Assembly: GCF_000148645.1 (NCBI RefSeq)
Contig: NC_014541.1
Span: forward strand, 930,001-994,000
Source of the DNA: Ferrimonas balearica DSM 9799
GTDB lineage: Bacteria > Pseudomonadota > Gammaproteobacteria > Enterobacterales > Shewanellaceae
Direction of reading: 5' to 3'
Length of the DNA stretch: 64,000 nucleotides
A program made the translations under genes and the position numbers. The notes beneath the pieces are model-generated. The model did not search any database. It saw only the letters and a list, made by a program, of their open reading frames with translations, and was not told the origin of the DNA. Positions within the stretch are counted from its first letter, which is position 1; every line of letters begins with the position of its first letter. Below, in pieces: positions 56,387 to 64,000 of the stretch.

Positions 56387-57610
56387 ATGGAAATTGTACT
56401 CGGCGTAGGGATGTTTACCGCGATTGTGACCGTGCTGGTGCTGGTGATTTTGTTCGCCAAATCCAAGCTGGTTGCCAGCGGTGACGTTCGTATCAATATT
56501 AATGGCGACCCCGATAAAGGGATCGTAACCGGCCCGGGCGACAAACTGCTGGGCAGCCTGGCCAACAATGGCATCTTTATCTCCTCTGCCTGTGGTGGCG
56601 GTGGCTCCTGTGGCCAGTGTCGCGTCAAGGTGAAAGAGGGGGGCGGTGAGATCCTGCCGACCGAACTCGACCACATCACCAAGCGTGAAGCCCGCGAAGG
56701 CTGCCGTCTGGCGTGTCAGGTTGCAGTGAAGAGCGACATGGACATTGAGCTGCCGGAAGAGGTGTTTGGCATCAAGAAGTGGGAGTGCACCGTTGTTTCC
56801 AATGACAACAAGGCCACTTTCATTAAAGAGCTGAAGCTGGCCATTCCGGATGGCGAATCGGTACCGTTCCGTGCCGGCGGTTACATCCAGATTGAAGCTC
56901 CGGCCCACCATGTGAAGTACAAAGACTTCGATATTCCGGAAGAGTACCGTGCCGATTGGGAGCGCTTTGGCTTCTTCAATCTGGAGTCCAAGGTGGATGA
57001 GGAAACCATCCGTGCTTACTCCATGGCCAACTACCCGGAAGAGCATGGCATCATCATGCTGAACGTGCGGATCGCGACCCCGCCGCCGAATAACCTGTCT
57101 CTGCCTTGTGGTAAGATGTCGTCGTACATCTGGAGCCTCAAGGCCGGTGATAAGGTCACCATTTCCGGTCCCTTCGGTGAGTTCTTCGCCAAGGAAACCG
57201 ACGCTGAGATGGTGTTCATCGGTGGTGGTGCCGGTATGGCACCGATGCGCTCCCACATCTTTGACCAGCTTAAGCGCCTCAACTCCAAGCGTAAGATCAG
57301 CTTCTGGTACGGTGCCCGTTCCAAGCGTGAAATGTTCTACGTGGAAGACTTTGATGGCCTGGCGGCAGAGAACGATAACTTTGAGTGGCATGTCGCCCTG
57401 TCTGATCCTCAGCCGGAGGACAACTGGGAAGGCTACACCGGGTTCATCCACAACGTGTTGCTCGAGAACTATCTGAAGAACCACGATGCGCCTGAAGATT
57501 GTGAGTTCTACATGTGTGGACCGCCGGTGATGAACGCCGCTGTGATCAATATGCTGAAAGATCTGGGCGTTGAAGACGAAAACATCCTGTTGGATGACTT
57601 CGGCGGCTGA
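56387..57610 (+). CDS. nqrF: Na+-translocating NADH:quinone reductase subunit F
   Basis: 407 aa. One N-terminal membrane helix (about 3-23), then a plant-type [2Fe-2S] ferredoxin domain with ligands C69, C75, C78 and C110 ([11 protein letters not shown] and LACQVAV), then an FAD-binding region with [11 protein letters not shown] and [14 protein letters not shown], and an NADH-binding part with [15 protein letters not shown] and [13 protein letters not shown]. NqrF is the NADH entry point of the complex. It follows nqrE by 34 bases. Confidence 0.97.
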   Translation: MEIVLGVGMFTAIVTVLVLVILFAKSKLVASGDVRININGDPDKGIVTGPGDKLLGSLANNGIFISSACGGGGSCGQCRVKVKEGGGEILPTELDHITKREAREGCRLACQVAVKSDMDIELPEEVFGIKKWECTVVSNDNKATFIKELKLAIPDGESVPFRAGGYIQIEAPAHHVKYKDFDIPEEYRADWERFGFFNLESKVDEETIRAYSMANYPEEHGIIMLNVRIATPPPNNLSLPCGKMSSYIWSLKAGDKVTISGPFGEFFAKETDAEMVFIGGGAGMAPMRSHIFDQLKRLNSKRKISFWYGARSKREMFYVEDFDGLAAENDNFEWHVALSDPQPEDNWEGYTGFIHNVLLENYLKNHDAPEDCEFYMCGPPVMNAAVINMLKDLGVEDENILLDDFGG

Positions 57611-57624
57611 TCCACATAACGCCA

Positions 57625-58668
57625 ATGGATAGAGGGTTCACGTTGTTCCGAACCACACTGCAATGGCTGGCCCCGCTGGGGCTGGCCCTTTTTATTCTCG
57701 GCTGCACGCCAGCCCCGACCGTGGTGTCCATTCAGGGCAACACCATGGGGACCAGTTACCACATCTCCTGGGTACAACCGGCCAAGCCGGTGGAAAAGTT
57801 GACCCTGCAAGCGGCAGTGGACCTGCGGCTTGAACAGATCAACGACTCCATGTCGACCTGGCGTAATAACTCGTTGATCAGTCAGTTTAACCGTCATGAC
57901 TACACCACGCCGATGCGGATTGACCGCGACTTTTCGCGGGTGGTGGGGGAAGCGATACGGTTGTCCAGGCTGACCGATGGTGCCCTGGATGTGACCGTGG
58001 GCCCATTGGTGAACCTCTGGGGCTTTGGTCCTGATGGCCGGGTGGAGAGCGCCCCCAGCCGGGTGGAGATCAACGAGGCCAAGGCCCGGGTTGGGGTAGA
58101 CCATCTCCGCCTGGACGGCTTGTTCCTCAGTAAGGACCATCCCGGCCTGTACCTCGACCTCTCCTCCATCGCCAAGGGCTATGGGGTGGACGTGGTGGCC
58201 GAGGTGCTGGAACAACGTGGTATCCACAACTTCCTGGTGGAGATTGGTGGTGAGTTGCGGTTAAAGGGCCACAAGCCCGATAACAAGCCGTGGCGCATTG
58301 CCGTGGAGCAGCCGGATGAGTCCGGGCGCGAAGTGTTCAAGGTGATTGAGCCTGGCCAGATGGCGGTGGCCACCTCCGGTGACTACCGCAACTTTTTCGA
58401 AGAAGATGGCCGTCGCTTCTCACACTTGATCGACCCGCGCAGTGGTGAGCCGGTTAACACCCGCTTGGCCTCAGCTACGGTGCTGGCACCCTCCTCGATG
58501 ACCGCCGATGGCCTGGCCACCGCGTTTATCGTAATGGGGACGGAAGCGGCATTGGCACTGGCGGAGCAGGAAGGTTTGCCGGTAATGTTGATTGAGAAAT
58601 CCCAGGAGGGGTACCAGGTGCATTACTCCTCCGCATTTAAGCCCTATTTGGGGGAGACCAGACCATGA
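57625..58668 (+). CDS. apbE: FAD:protein FMN transferase ApbE
   Basis: 347 aa. The signal peptide ends LFILGC (Cys27), so it is a periplasmic lipoprotein. ApbE moves FMN from FAD onto threonine residues in S(T)GAT motifs, exactly those of NqrB and NqrC. GNTMGTSYHISW, DVTVGPLVNLWGFGPDGRV, NFLVEIGGELRLKGHKP and ATVLAPSSMTADGLATAFIVMG (Mg2+-binding end) are typical. It follows nqrF by 14 bases and overlaps nqrM by four, so it belongs to the nqr operon. Confidence 0.95.
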   Translation: MDRGFTLFRTTLQWLAPLGLALFILGCTPAPTVVSIQGNTMGTSYHISWVQPAKPVEKLTLQAAVDLRLEQINDSMSTWRNNSLISQFNRHDYTTPMRIDRDFSRVVGEAIRLSRLTDGALDVTVGPLVNLWGFGPDGRVESAPSRVEINEAKARVGVDHLRLDGLFLSKDHPGLYLDLSSIAKGYGVDVVAEVLEQRGIHNFLVEIGGELRLKGHKPDNKPWRIAVEQPDESGREVFKVIEPGQMAVATSGDYRNFFEEDGRRFSHLIDPRSGEPVNTRLASATVLAPSSMTADGLATAFIVMGTEAALALAEQEGLPVMLIEKSQEGYQVHYSSAFKPYLGETRP

Positions 58669-58898
58669 GTACCTTTTTAGCCACCTTTGGTGCGATGTTG
58701 TTGGTGTTTGGCCTGATGTCCGTGGGTTACCTGCTTAAGAAGAAGGCGATCAGTGGCTCCTGCGGCGGCCTGGCTGGCGTTGGCATCGACAAAGAGTGTG
58801 ACTGCCCGGAACCCTGCGATCGTCGAAAGGCGAAAATGGCCAAAGAAGCGGCCGAAGCCGAGCGTCGTGAGCGACTGGCGCAGCATCGCATTCTGTAA
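58665..58898 (+). CDS. nqrM: Nqr maturation factor NqrM
   Basis: 77 aa: one N-terminal helix (about 5-24), then a Cys cluster SGSCGGLAGVGIDKECDCPEPCDRR, and a Lys/Ala/Glu-rich tail. NqrM is thought to deliver iron for the NqrDE cluster (shown for Vibrio). The four cysteines C33, C45, C47 and C51 are the likely metal ligands. Overlapping apbE by four bases, it is the last gene of the operon. A strong terminator follows. Confidence 0.93.
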   Translation: MSTFLATFGAMLLVFGLMSVGYLLKKKAISGSCGGLAGVGIDKECDCPEPCDRRKAKMAKEAAEAERRERLAQHRIL

Positions 58899-58934
58899 TC
58901 CCTGAATTCGGCTCGATTCGCCATTGAATTCACC

Positions 58935-58964
58935 GGGGCGGCCAATAGGCCGCCCCGTTCTTTT
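58935..58964 (+). terminator. Terminator of the nqr operon
   Basis: GGGGCGGCC-AATA-GGCCGCCCC followed by GTTCTTTT. Confidence 0.88.
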
Positions 58965-59032
58965 CCCCGCTTTACTCATAACTCCTTACGACTCTTACCG
59001 TTGTTTTTTCAGGGCTAAACGGTATTTTGTTA

Positions 59033-59059
59033 TCAACTCGTTGCCTCTGGTGCCGATAA
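59033..59059 (+). promoter_or_regulatory. Sigma-28 (FliA) promoter of the chemoreceptor gene
   Basis: TCAA, exactly 15 bases, then a perfect GCCGATAA. One mismatch in 12 to the consensus TAAA-N15-GCCGATAA. The start codon is 43 bases downstream. Confidence 0.82.
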
Positions 59060-59101
59060 CAACAAGACACAAAACAAGAATAGGTTTGGGAGATTCAGGG
59101 G

Positions 59102-61102
59102 ATGGAGTTCCTTCGTCGATCCATTACGCGACAACTGGTCGCCGCCATCGGCGGCAGTGTGTTCGCGATTCTGTTGCTGGGCAGTGTGCTGCTTATCCTG
59201 CAAAGTGCCGACAACACCCGGGCGGAGATCACCGCAGAGGTGCGGCAACTGGTCAAACGCCAGAGCACTGCCATCACCGGATTCTTTGAAGCCCGCGGTC
59301 AGGTGATCCACAGCATTTTCGCCAACCCGCAGGTGATCGACTTCTTCCGCGACTACGATCAACGCGGTGGCGACCTGGCCGGTGACGCGGACTACGCCGA
59401 TGTGGTGCGTTACTTCCGCCACTTCTCCAACACGGATGCCAGCATCAAGAGCATCTTCTTTGGCAGCGAGAATACCCACGAATACTTCGATCTGAACGGT
59501 CGTTACGAAGACGACCCCAACTACTACACCGCCAAGCGCCCCTGGTGGGGCGAAGCCAAGGCGCAAAACCGCCTGTTTGTCGGTGACCCGGCGGTCGACG
59601 CCAATGATGGCTCCATCTCCGCCACCGTTAAGTTGCCGCTGTATGAGAATGGCCGCTTCCTGGGCATCGGCGGCATGGACATCCTGATCTCCACCATCGG
59701 CGAGCAGCTGCTTTCTGAGGTGCGTTATCAGGGCGAGGGCCAGGCGTTCCTGGTGACTGAGCAGGGCAAACTGGTGTTCTTCCCCGGCTTCAATGAGGCC
59801 TTTCCTCCCGGCTCTATGATGCAGGATGTGGATGGCCAGTTTGCCGACTCCCACGGCTTCTCTGCGCTGGCGCAGGCCCTGGCACGGGAAGGCAGCGGAT
59901 TGGCGGAGGTGCAGCTGTCCGGTGAACCGATGCTGGTGGAGTGGGAGAGTGTAGAGAGCGACTATCCGCATCTTCGTTGGCGTCTGGGCCTGCTGCTGCC
60001 GCAGCGGGTGGTGTCAGAGCGGGTCACCAGCGCCGCCTGGTCCACCGCTTGGGCCAGCATCGGTTTTACCCTGTTGCTCAGCCTGCTGGTGTGGGCGCTG
60101 TTGCTGCCGCTGCGTAAGCAGCTCGGTAAGCTGCTCCACGCCATGGAGGAGATCGCCGACGGCGATGCGGATCTGCGTCAGCGCATCGAGATGGACCGCA
60201 TTGACGAGCTGGGCCGCATGGGCGGCGCCTTTAACCGCTTCGCCGGCCGCATTCACGAACTGGTGCGCCAAACCACCAATATGACCAGCTCCGTTCGTTC
60301 CGCCAGTGCCAACGCCGGTGAGGTATGGCAACAAACCATGCTGGCGATTGAGGAGCAGAAGCTGGAGATCGATCAGGTCTCTACCGCCACCACCGAAATG
60401 GCGCAGACCAGCCATGAGATGGCTCAGGCCGCCAGTCGGGTCAGCGATCATGCCGAGTCCGCCCAACGCCAGGTTGGCCAGGCGGTGCAGGAGGTGGACA
60501 GTGCAGCCCAGGGCATCCAGCGCCTGAACCAGCAGGTACAGAGTGCCGCTGCGGTGGTGACGGAGTTGCGCAGTAACTCCGAACAGATCGGTGAAGTGCT
60601 GAACGTGATCCGCACCATCGCCGAACAGACCAACCTGCTGGCACTGAATGCTGCCATTGAGGCGGCCCGTGCCGGTGAGCAGGGCCGGGGCTTTGCGGTG
60701 GTGGCTGATGAGGTGCGTACCCTGGCATCCCGCACCCAGGATTCCACTGCCAACATTCAGCAGATCATTGAACAGCTCCAGCAAGCCAGCGAGGCGGCTC
60801 AGCAGGCGATGCAGCACAGCTGCGAAGAGGCCTCTGCCAGTGCCGAGATCAGCGGCAAGATCAGCCAGGCGCTGGCGCAGGCCAATGGTGCGGTAGGGGA
60901 GATCCAGGGCCAGATCCACGAGATCAGTGCCGCCATCAGCCAGCAGGCGACGGTGGCGGAGGAGATTGACGCTAAAGTGATCCGGGTGCGTGAGCTTTCC
61001 GATGTCACCACCGCTGCGTCTGAAGCCCTGGAGGGGGCGGTAGGGGAGATGACCTCCTCCTCACGGGAGATTGGCGTGCAGTTGGATCAATTTAAGATCT
61101 GA
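59102..61102 (+). CDS. Methyl-accepting chemotaxis protein with dCache-type sensor
   Basis: 666 aa. Membrane helices at about 12-34 and 312-336 bracket a 275-residue periplasmic domain of dCache type: [35 protein letters not shown] and [27 protein letters not shown] carry its ligand-pocket pattern. A HAMP domain (about 337-390) and the signalling coiled coil follow, with the tip [34 protein letters not shown] at about 509-542. No C-terminal pentapeptide. The ligand is unknown; such domains often sense amino acids or organic acids. A sigma-28 promoter lies directly upstream. Confidence 0.94.
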   Translation: MEFLRRSITRQLVAAIGGSVFAILLLGSVLLILQSADNTRAEITAEVRQLVKRQSTAITGFFEARGQVIHSIFANPQVIDFFRDYDQRGGDLAGDADYADVVRYFRHFSNTDASIKSIFFGSENTHEYFDLNGRYEDDPNYYTAKRPWWGEAKAQNRLFVGDPAVDANDGSISATVKLPLYENGRFLGIGGMDILISTIGEQLLSEVRYQGEGQAFLVTEQGKLVFFPGFNEAFPPGSMMQDVDGQFADSHGFSALAQALAREGSGLAEVQLSGEPMLVEWESVESDYPHLRWRLGLLLPQRVVSERVTSAAWSTAWASIGFTLLLSLLVWALLLPLRKQLGKLLHAMEEIADGDADLRQRIEMDRIDELGRMGGAFNRFAGRIHELVRQTTNMTSSVRSASANAGEVWQQTMLAIEEQKLEIDQVSTATTEMAQTSHEMAQAASRVSDHAESAQRQVGQAVQEVDSAAQGIQRLNQQVQSAAAVVTELRSNSEQIGEVLNVIRTIAEQTNLLALNAAIEAARAGEQGRGFAVVADEVRTLASRTQDSTANIQQIIEQLQQASEAAQQAMQHSCEEASASAEISGKISQALAQANGAVGEIQGQIHEISAAISQQATVAEEIDAKVIRVRELSDVTTAASEALEGAVGEMTSSSREIGVQLDQFKI

Positions 61103-61124
61103 GCCTGTTCCGGGCCATGATTCA

Positions 61125-61148
61125 GGGGCGCCTTCGGGCGCCCCTTTT
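61125..61148 (+). terminator. Terminator after the chemoreceptor gene
   Basis: GGGGCGCC-TTCG-GGCGCCCC followed by TTTT. Confidence 0.88.
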
Positions 61149-61185
61149 GCGTTTGTGCCTGCCAGCGACTGTGATAGCATTACTA

Positions 61186-61205
61186 AACTGGATAAATATA
61201 CAGTT
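61186..61205 (+). promoter_or_regulatory. LexA (SOS) box upstream of dinB
   Basis: AACTGGATAAATATACAGTT: CTGG-N8-ACAG, one mismatch from the CTGT-N8-ACAG consensus, with an AT-rich centre. It ends seven bases before the dinB ATG, so a bound repressor would block the start region directly. Confidence 0.8.
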
Positions 61206-61212
61206 GTCGGTA

Positions 61213-62283
61213 ATGAGCGAACAGGTGAAGGGCCGCAAGATCATCCATGTGGATATGGATTGCTTCTTTGCGGCGGTGGAGATGCGCGATAACCCGGAGT
61301 ACCGGGGCCGCCCTCTGGCGGTGGGCGGTGCCGCAGATTCCCGTGGCGTGATCGCCACCTGCAACTACGAGGCGCGCCAGTTTGGCGTGCGCTCCGCCAT
61401 GCCCAGCAGTGAAGCCAAGCGCCGCTGTCCGGAATTGTTGTTGGTGCGCGGCCGGATGGCGGTCTACAAAGCCGTTTCCGAGCAGATCCGCGCCATCTTC
61501 GCCCGCTACACCGACCTGATCGAGCCGCTGTCGCTGGATGAAGCCTACCTGGATGTGACCGACTGCCCCGTCTGCCAAGGCAGCGCCACCCTGATTGCCG
61601 AGCGGATCCGGGCCGAGATCCTGGCTGAAACCGGGTTGACCGCTTCCGCCGGCATCGCCCCGAACAAGTTCCTCGCCAAGATCGCCTCCGACGAAAACAA
61701 GCCCAATGGTCAGTTTGTGATCCCCCCGGGTAAGACCGCCGAGTTTGCGGCCACCCTGCCTTTGCGCAAGATCCCCGGAGTTGGCCCGAAAACCGCAGAG
61801 CGTCTGGCCAGCCACGGCCTGCAAGTGGGGGCTGACGTATTAACCTGCACCCCGGAGCAGCTGGCCAGCTGGTTTGGCAAGTTTGGCCCAGTGCTGCACC
61901 AGCGGGCTCAGGGCATTGATCCCCGTCCGGTGCAGACCCACCGCGAGCGCAAGTCCGTTGGCGTGGAGACCACGCTGGCGCGGGACCTGACCAGCGCCGA
62001 GGGCTGCTTTGAGATCCTTCAGGGGTTGTTGCCGGAGCTGGAGCGACGACTGCGGGAGCGCCCCTTTAAGGGGGTTCAGGTGAAGCTCAAGTTCCACGAC
62101 TTTCAGCAAACCACTCTGGCTCAGCAGGCCACCGTACTGGAGTTGAGTCAATTGCAGGCGATGGTGATGGGCGCGTTTGAGCGTGGCGAGGGACGTCGGG
62201 TGCGGTTGGTGGGGTTATCCGTGACCCTGTCCGGGCCGGAGCAGGATAAGGTGCAGCAGCTATCCCTGAGTCTGGGAGAGTGA
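61213..62283 (+). CDS. dinB: DNA polymerase IV
   Basis: 356 aa from ATG 61213, giving MSEQVKGRKIIHVDMDCFFAAVE; the frame open upstream to 61117 passes through the terminator and LexA box. DinB is a Y-family translesion polymerase. Catalytic acidic residues are in HVDMDCFFAAVE and SLDEAYLDVTD, with the steric-gate Phe in CFF. TASAGIAPNKFLAKIASDENKPNGQ and the helix-hairpin-helix PGVGPKTAERLASHGLQ follow, then the little-finger domain. A beta-clamp motif (QLSLSL-like) is at the C-terminus. Confidence 0.96.
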   Translation: MSEQVKGRKIIHVDMDCFFAAVEMRDNPEYRGRPLAVGGAADSRGVIATCNYEARQFGVRSAMPSSEAKRRCPELLLVRGRMAVYKAVSEQIRAIFARYTDLIEPLSLDEAYLDVTDCPVCQGSATLIAERIRAEILAETGLTASAGIAPNKFLAKIASDENKPNGQFVIPPGKTAEFAATLPLRKIPGVGPKTAERLASHGLQVGADVLTCTPEQLASWFGKFGPVLHQRAQGIDPRPVQTHRERKSVGVETTLARDLTSAEGCFEILQGLLPELERRLRERPFKGVQVKLKFHDFQQTTLAQQATVLELSQLQAMVMGAFERGEGRRVRLVGLSVTLSGPEQDKVQQLSLSLGE

Positions 62284-62311
62284 CATATGATGTCCGGACA
62301 GGTCAAATTGG

Positions 62312-62341
62312 AAAAACCTGCCGCAAAAGGTCGGTTTTTTT
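62312..62341 (+). terminator. Possible terminator after dinB
   Basis: AAAACC-TGCCGCAAAA-GGTCGGTTTTTTT makes a modest stem with a seven-T run. Confidence 0.55.
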
Positions 62342-62401
62342 GGCGTTTGATGCTGCTTCGTTGTCGCTTCTGAATAGTTATGTTCAATGAGTGTGGTTTT
62401 A

Positions 62402-62415
62402 TTGATCGCGATCAA
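62402..62415 (+). promoter_or_regulatory. Perfect FNR-type site
   Basis: TTGAT-CGCG-ATCAA is an exact match to the FNR/EtrA consensus TTGAT-N4-ATCAA. It is centred about 92 bases before the start of the next gene, with space for a promoter in between. Confidence 0.75.
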
Positions 62416-62500
62416 CAGGGATTTCGCGATTCACTCCTAGTCTGAGAGTAAGCCCCTGAGGCAATGGTGGGGCGGAAAGCGCAGCACAAGGAGGCCCAGG

Positions 62501-62914
62501 ATGAGAATACGTAGCCTGTATCGTCAACTCTTTACCGCAGTCTTTATGCTTGGCGTCGTGACCCTGGTACTGTTTACCCTGGCATTCCAGTTCAATGAAG
62601 CCAAACCGATGCGTGATGTGGAGCGCTTTGACCAATACGCTGGCGAAAAAACCTACTGCCGTACCCTGAATCACTACCAAGCGAAACAGAAGGACAAAAC
62701 CGTGGATCGCCTGATCGAATCCAGCGATCACAACGCCATGGATTTCATTCTCTGGCGCTTTGGTAAGGAGAAGGGCACCGATATGGTCAGAACCTGCGAA
62801 AAGGCCAAGAAGGCCCATATTGTGGAGCGCTGCGAACAGCAACCGGAACTGTCCATAGAGCAGGTGATACTGGAGTACAACCGACCCGCCATCGTGGCCA
62901 AGGGCTACATCTGA
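62501..62914 (+). CDS. Membrane-anchored protein of unknown function
   Basis: 137 aa, with AAGGAGG eight bases before the ATG. One N-terminal helix (about 9-28, LFTAVFMLGVVTLVLFTLAF) is followed by a charged, mostly helical part of 105 residues, presumably outside the cytoplasm because the positive charges (RIRSLYR) precede the helix. Three cysteines (in KTYCRTLNHY, MVRTCEKAKK and VERCEQQPE) could bind a metal or form disulfides. I do not recognise the family. The perfect FNR site upstream suggests that the gene is switched by oxygen. Confidence 0.75.
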   Translation: MRIRSLYRQLFTAVFMLGVVTLVLFTLAFQFNEAKPMRDVERFDQYAGEKTYCRTLNHYQAKQKDKTVDRLIESSDHNAMDFILWRFGKEKGTDMVRTCEKAKKAHIVERCEQQPELSIEQVILEYNRPAIVAKGYI

Positions 62915-62920
62915 TATTTT

Positions 62921-62943
62921 CGGGGGCATCTGCCCCCGTTTTT
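62921..62943 (+). terminator. Terminator after the unknown membrane-anchored gene
   Basis: CGGGGGCA-TC-TGCCCCCG followed by five Ts. A second hairpin, GGCGGCC-TGAAA-GGCCGCC (62955-62973), follows without a T run. Confidence 0.85.
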
Positions 62944-63036
62944 GATCCTGTGCTGGCGGCCTGAAAGGCCGCCTTTATATTGCCTGACGCTCTGTCCCTT
63001 CCGACATTGCAGAGTGGCCGGGCAGGTCAAGGCAAT

Positions 63037-63061
63037 AAAAAACGCCGCCCCAGGGGCGGCG
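63037..63061 (-). terminator. Terminator of pepD (minus strand)
   Basis: On the minus strand CGCCGCCCC-T-GGGGCGGCG is followed by six Ts, 20 bases after the pepD stop. Confidence 0.85.
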
Positions 63062-63081
63062 TGTTCTTTTTAGCGCCAGGC

Positions 63082-64000
63082 TTACTTGGCCGGAATCGCT
63101 TTCAGTACGGCCAGCAGCAGCTGCCAGTACTTCTCAACGGTGGCGATCTCCACCTTCTCATCCGGCGAGTGCGGGAAGCGGATGGTGGGGCCGATGGAGA
63201 CCATATCCAGGGCCGGGTAGGGCTCCTTGAACAGGCCACATTCCAGACCGGCGTGGATCACCTGAATGTTGGGCAGCTTGCCGAACAGGCCCTGGTAGGT
63301 TTCCCGAACCACCGCCATGATCGGCGAGGTCGGATCCGGCTGCCAGCCCGGATAGGCACCAGACAGCTTCAGCTCGGCACCGGCCAGATCGGCCAGGGCC
63401 TGCAGCATGTTCTCTACCATGGAGCGACCGGAGTCGACGGTAGAGCGGATCAGGCACATCACCCGGACGCTGTCTTCCTTGGTGGTGATCACGCCCATGT
63501 TGAGGGAGGTTTCCACCACGCCCGGGAAGGCGTCACTCATGCGGATCACGCCATTCGGTCCGGCGTGGATCAACGCCAGCAGGCGGGTTTGATCGGCGGC
63601 GGCAAACACCTCGGCAGGCATATCGATGGCGGATAGGCTCAGGCTCAGGTCGGTTTCGATCGCCTGCAGCTCGTTGCTCAGTACGTCGCTGTAGTGCGCC
63701 ACCAGACGCTCCAGCTCGGCCACATTGGCGGCGGGCAGAACCAGGTCAACAAAGGCTTCGCGGGGGATGGCGTTACGCAGGCTGCCGCCCTTGAACTTAC
63801 TCAGGCGCAGGCCCAGCTCGGCGGCGTGGGAGAACAGGAAGCGACCCAGCAGCTTGTTGGCATTGCCGCGGCCGGTGTGGATGTCACAGCCGGAGTGGCC
63901 GCCCTTCAGGCCGGTCAGAGCCAGTTGCAGGGAGACGTGGTCCGCCGGTACCGCTTCGCGGCCCACCGGCAGGGTCAGTTCGGCGTCCACACCACCGGCG
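63082..64000 (-). CDS. pepD: Cytosolic non-specific dipeptidase (aminoacyl-histidine dipeptidase), 3' part
   Basis: The gene runs off the right edge; about 306 C-terminal residues are in the window, of an expected 485 or so. It is an M20 family zinc peptidase that cleaves dipeptides including carnosine-like Xaa-His. Signatures are LTGLKGGHSGCDIHTGRGNANKLL, GGSLRNAIPREAF, NGVIRMSDAFPGVVETSLNMGV and the C-terminal QVIHAGLECGLFKEPYPALDMVSIGPTI with its metal-binding His/Glu. The first GTG seen (63990) is internal, so the true start lies outside. Confidence 0.95.
   Translation of the reverse strand, partial: AGGVDAELTLPVGREAVPADHVSLQLALTGLKGGHSGCDIHTGRGNANKLLGRFLFSHAAELGLRLSKFKGGSLRNAIPREAFVDLVLPAANVAELERLVAHYSDVLSNELQAIETDLSLSLSAIDMPAEVFAAADQTRLLALIHAGPNGVIRMSDAFPGVVETSLNMGVITTKEDSVRVMCLIRSTVDSGRSMVENMLQALADLAGAELKLSGAYPGWQPDPTSPIMAVVRETYQGLFGKLPNIQVIHAGLECGLFKEPYPALDMVSIGPTIRFPHSPDEKVEIATVEKYWQLLLAVLKAIPAK

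Overview
The window is a contiguous, GC-rich chromosomal segment of a marine-type gammaproteobacterium. The order eno-ftsB-ispD-ispF-truD-surE-pcm-nlpD-rpoS, then mutS, recA-recX-alaS-lysC-csrA and a tRNA-Ser/tRNA-Arg array, is typical of the Shewanella/Ferrimonas branch of the Alteromonadales. A complete Na+-translocating NADH:quinone oxidoreductase operon, a Na+-pumping oxaloacetate decarboxylase operon and a PomA/PomB-type stator point to sodium-based energetics. Assignment near Ferrimonas is an inference; no rRNA is present to test it. Most of the window is housekeeping sequence and I did not find a clear new multi-gene system. The most unusual DNA is the tRNA array and its flank.

Layout. 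1-6132: end of enolase, then ftsB, ispD, ispF, truD, surE, pcm, nlpD and rpoS, mostly overlapping or adjacent. 6189-14756: mutS on the minus strand, facing away from the LexA-controlled recA-recX, then alaS, lysC and csrA. 14938-16080: a tRNA operon with one tRNA-Ser(GCU) and six tRNA-Arg(ACG), including a 229-bp tandem duplication and truncated tRNA ends. 16081-17624: a RAYT/IS200-like transposase gene with inverted repeats and a tRNA 5' fragment. 17625-20803: oadGAB. 20811-28973: small envelope proteins, nsrR-yqaA, an M16 peptidase lipoprotein, gshA, a LysE-type exporter and a lytic-transglycosylase-like lipoprotein. 29020-32452: a DUF952-like protein and the minus-strand cluster xseB-ispA-dxs. 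32543-34360: pomAB behind a sigma-28 promoter. 34484-39051: thiI, aroG, panE, a VanZ-like gene and yajQ. 39105-46557: an AT-rich chemoreceptor gene that looks acquired or mosaic, a diguanylate cyclase, an AmpG-like permease, a cyclophilin, yajG and rlmG. 46596-51227: alkB-like, bolA, a TRAP transporter in the order Q-M-P with a lipoprotein receptor, and luxS. 51777-58898: nqrABCDEF-apbE-nqrM. 58957-64000: a second chemoreceptor behind a sigma-28 promoter, LexA-controlled dinB, an unknown membrane-anchored protein behind a perfect FNR-type palindrome, and the 3' part of pepD.

How the genes work together. IspD, IspF, Dxs and IspA supply four steps of isoprenoid synthesis; quinones made from that pathway are the electron acceptor of Nqr. 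Nqr, together with its flavin transferase ApbE and iron-delivery factor NqrM, and OadGAB build a sodium gradient, which PomAB can spend on flagellar rotation. Two chemoreceptors and a diguanylate cyclase add signalling to motility. RecA, RecX, DinB, MutS, XseB and AlkB form a DNA-repair set, two of them with visible LexA boxes. RpoS, CsrA, LuxS and NsrR are global or stress regulators.
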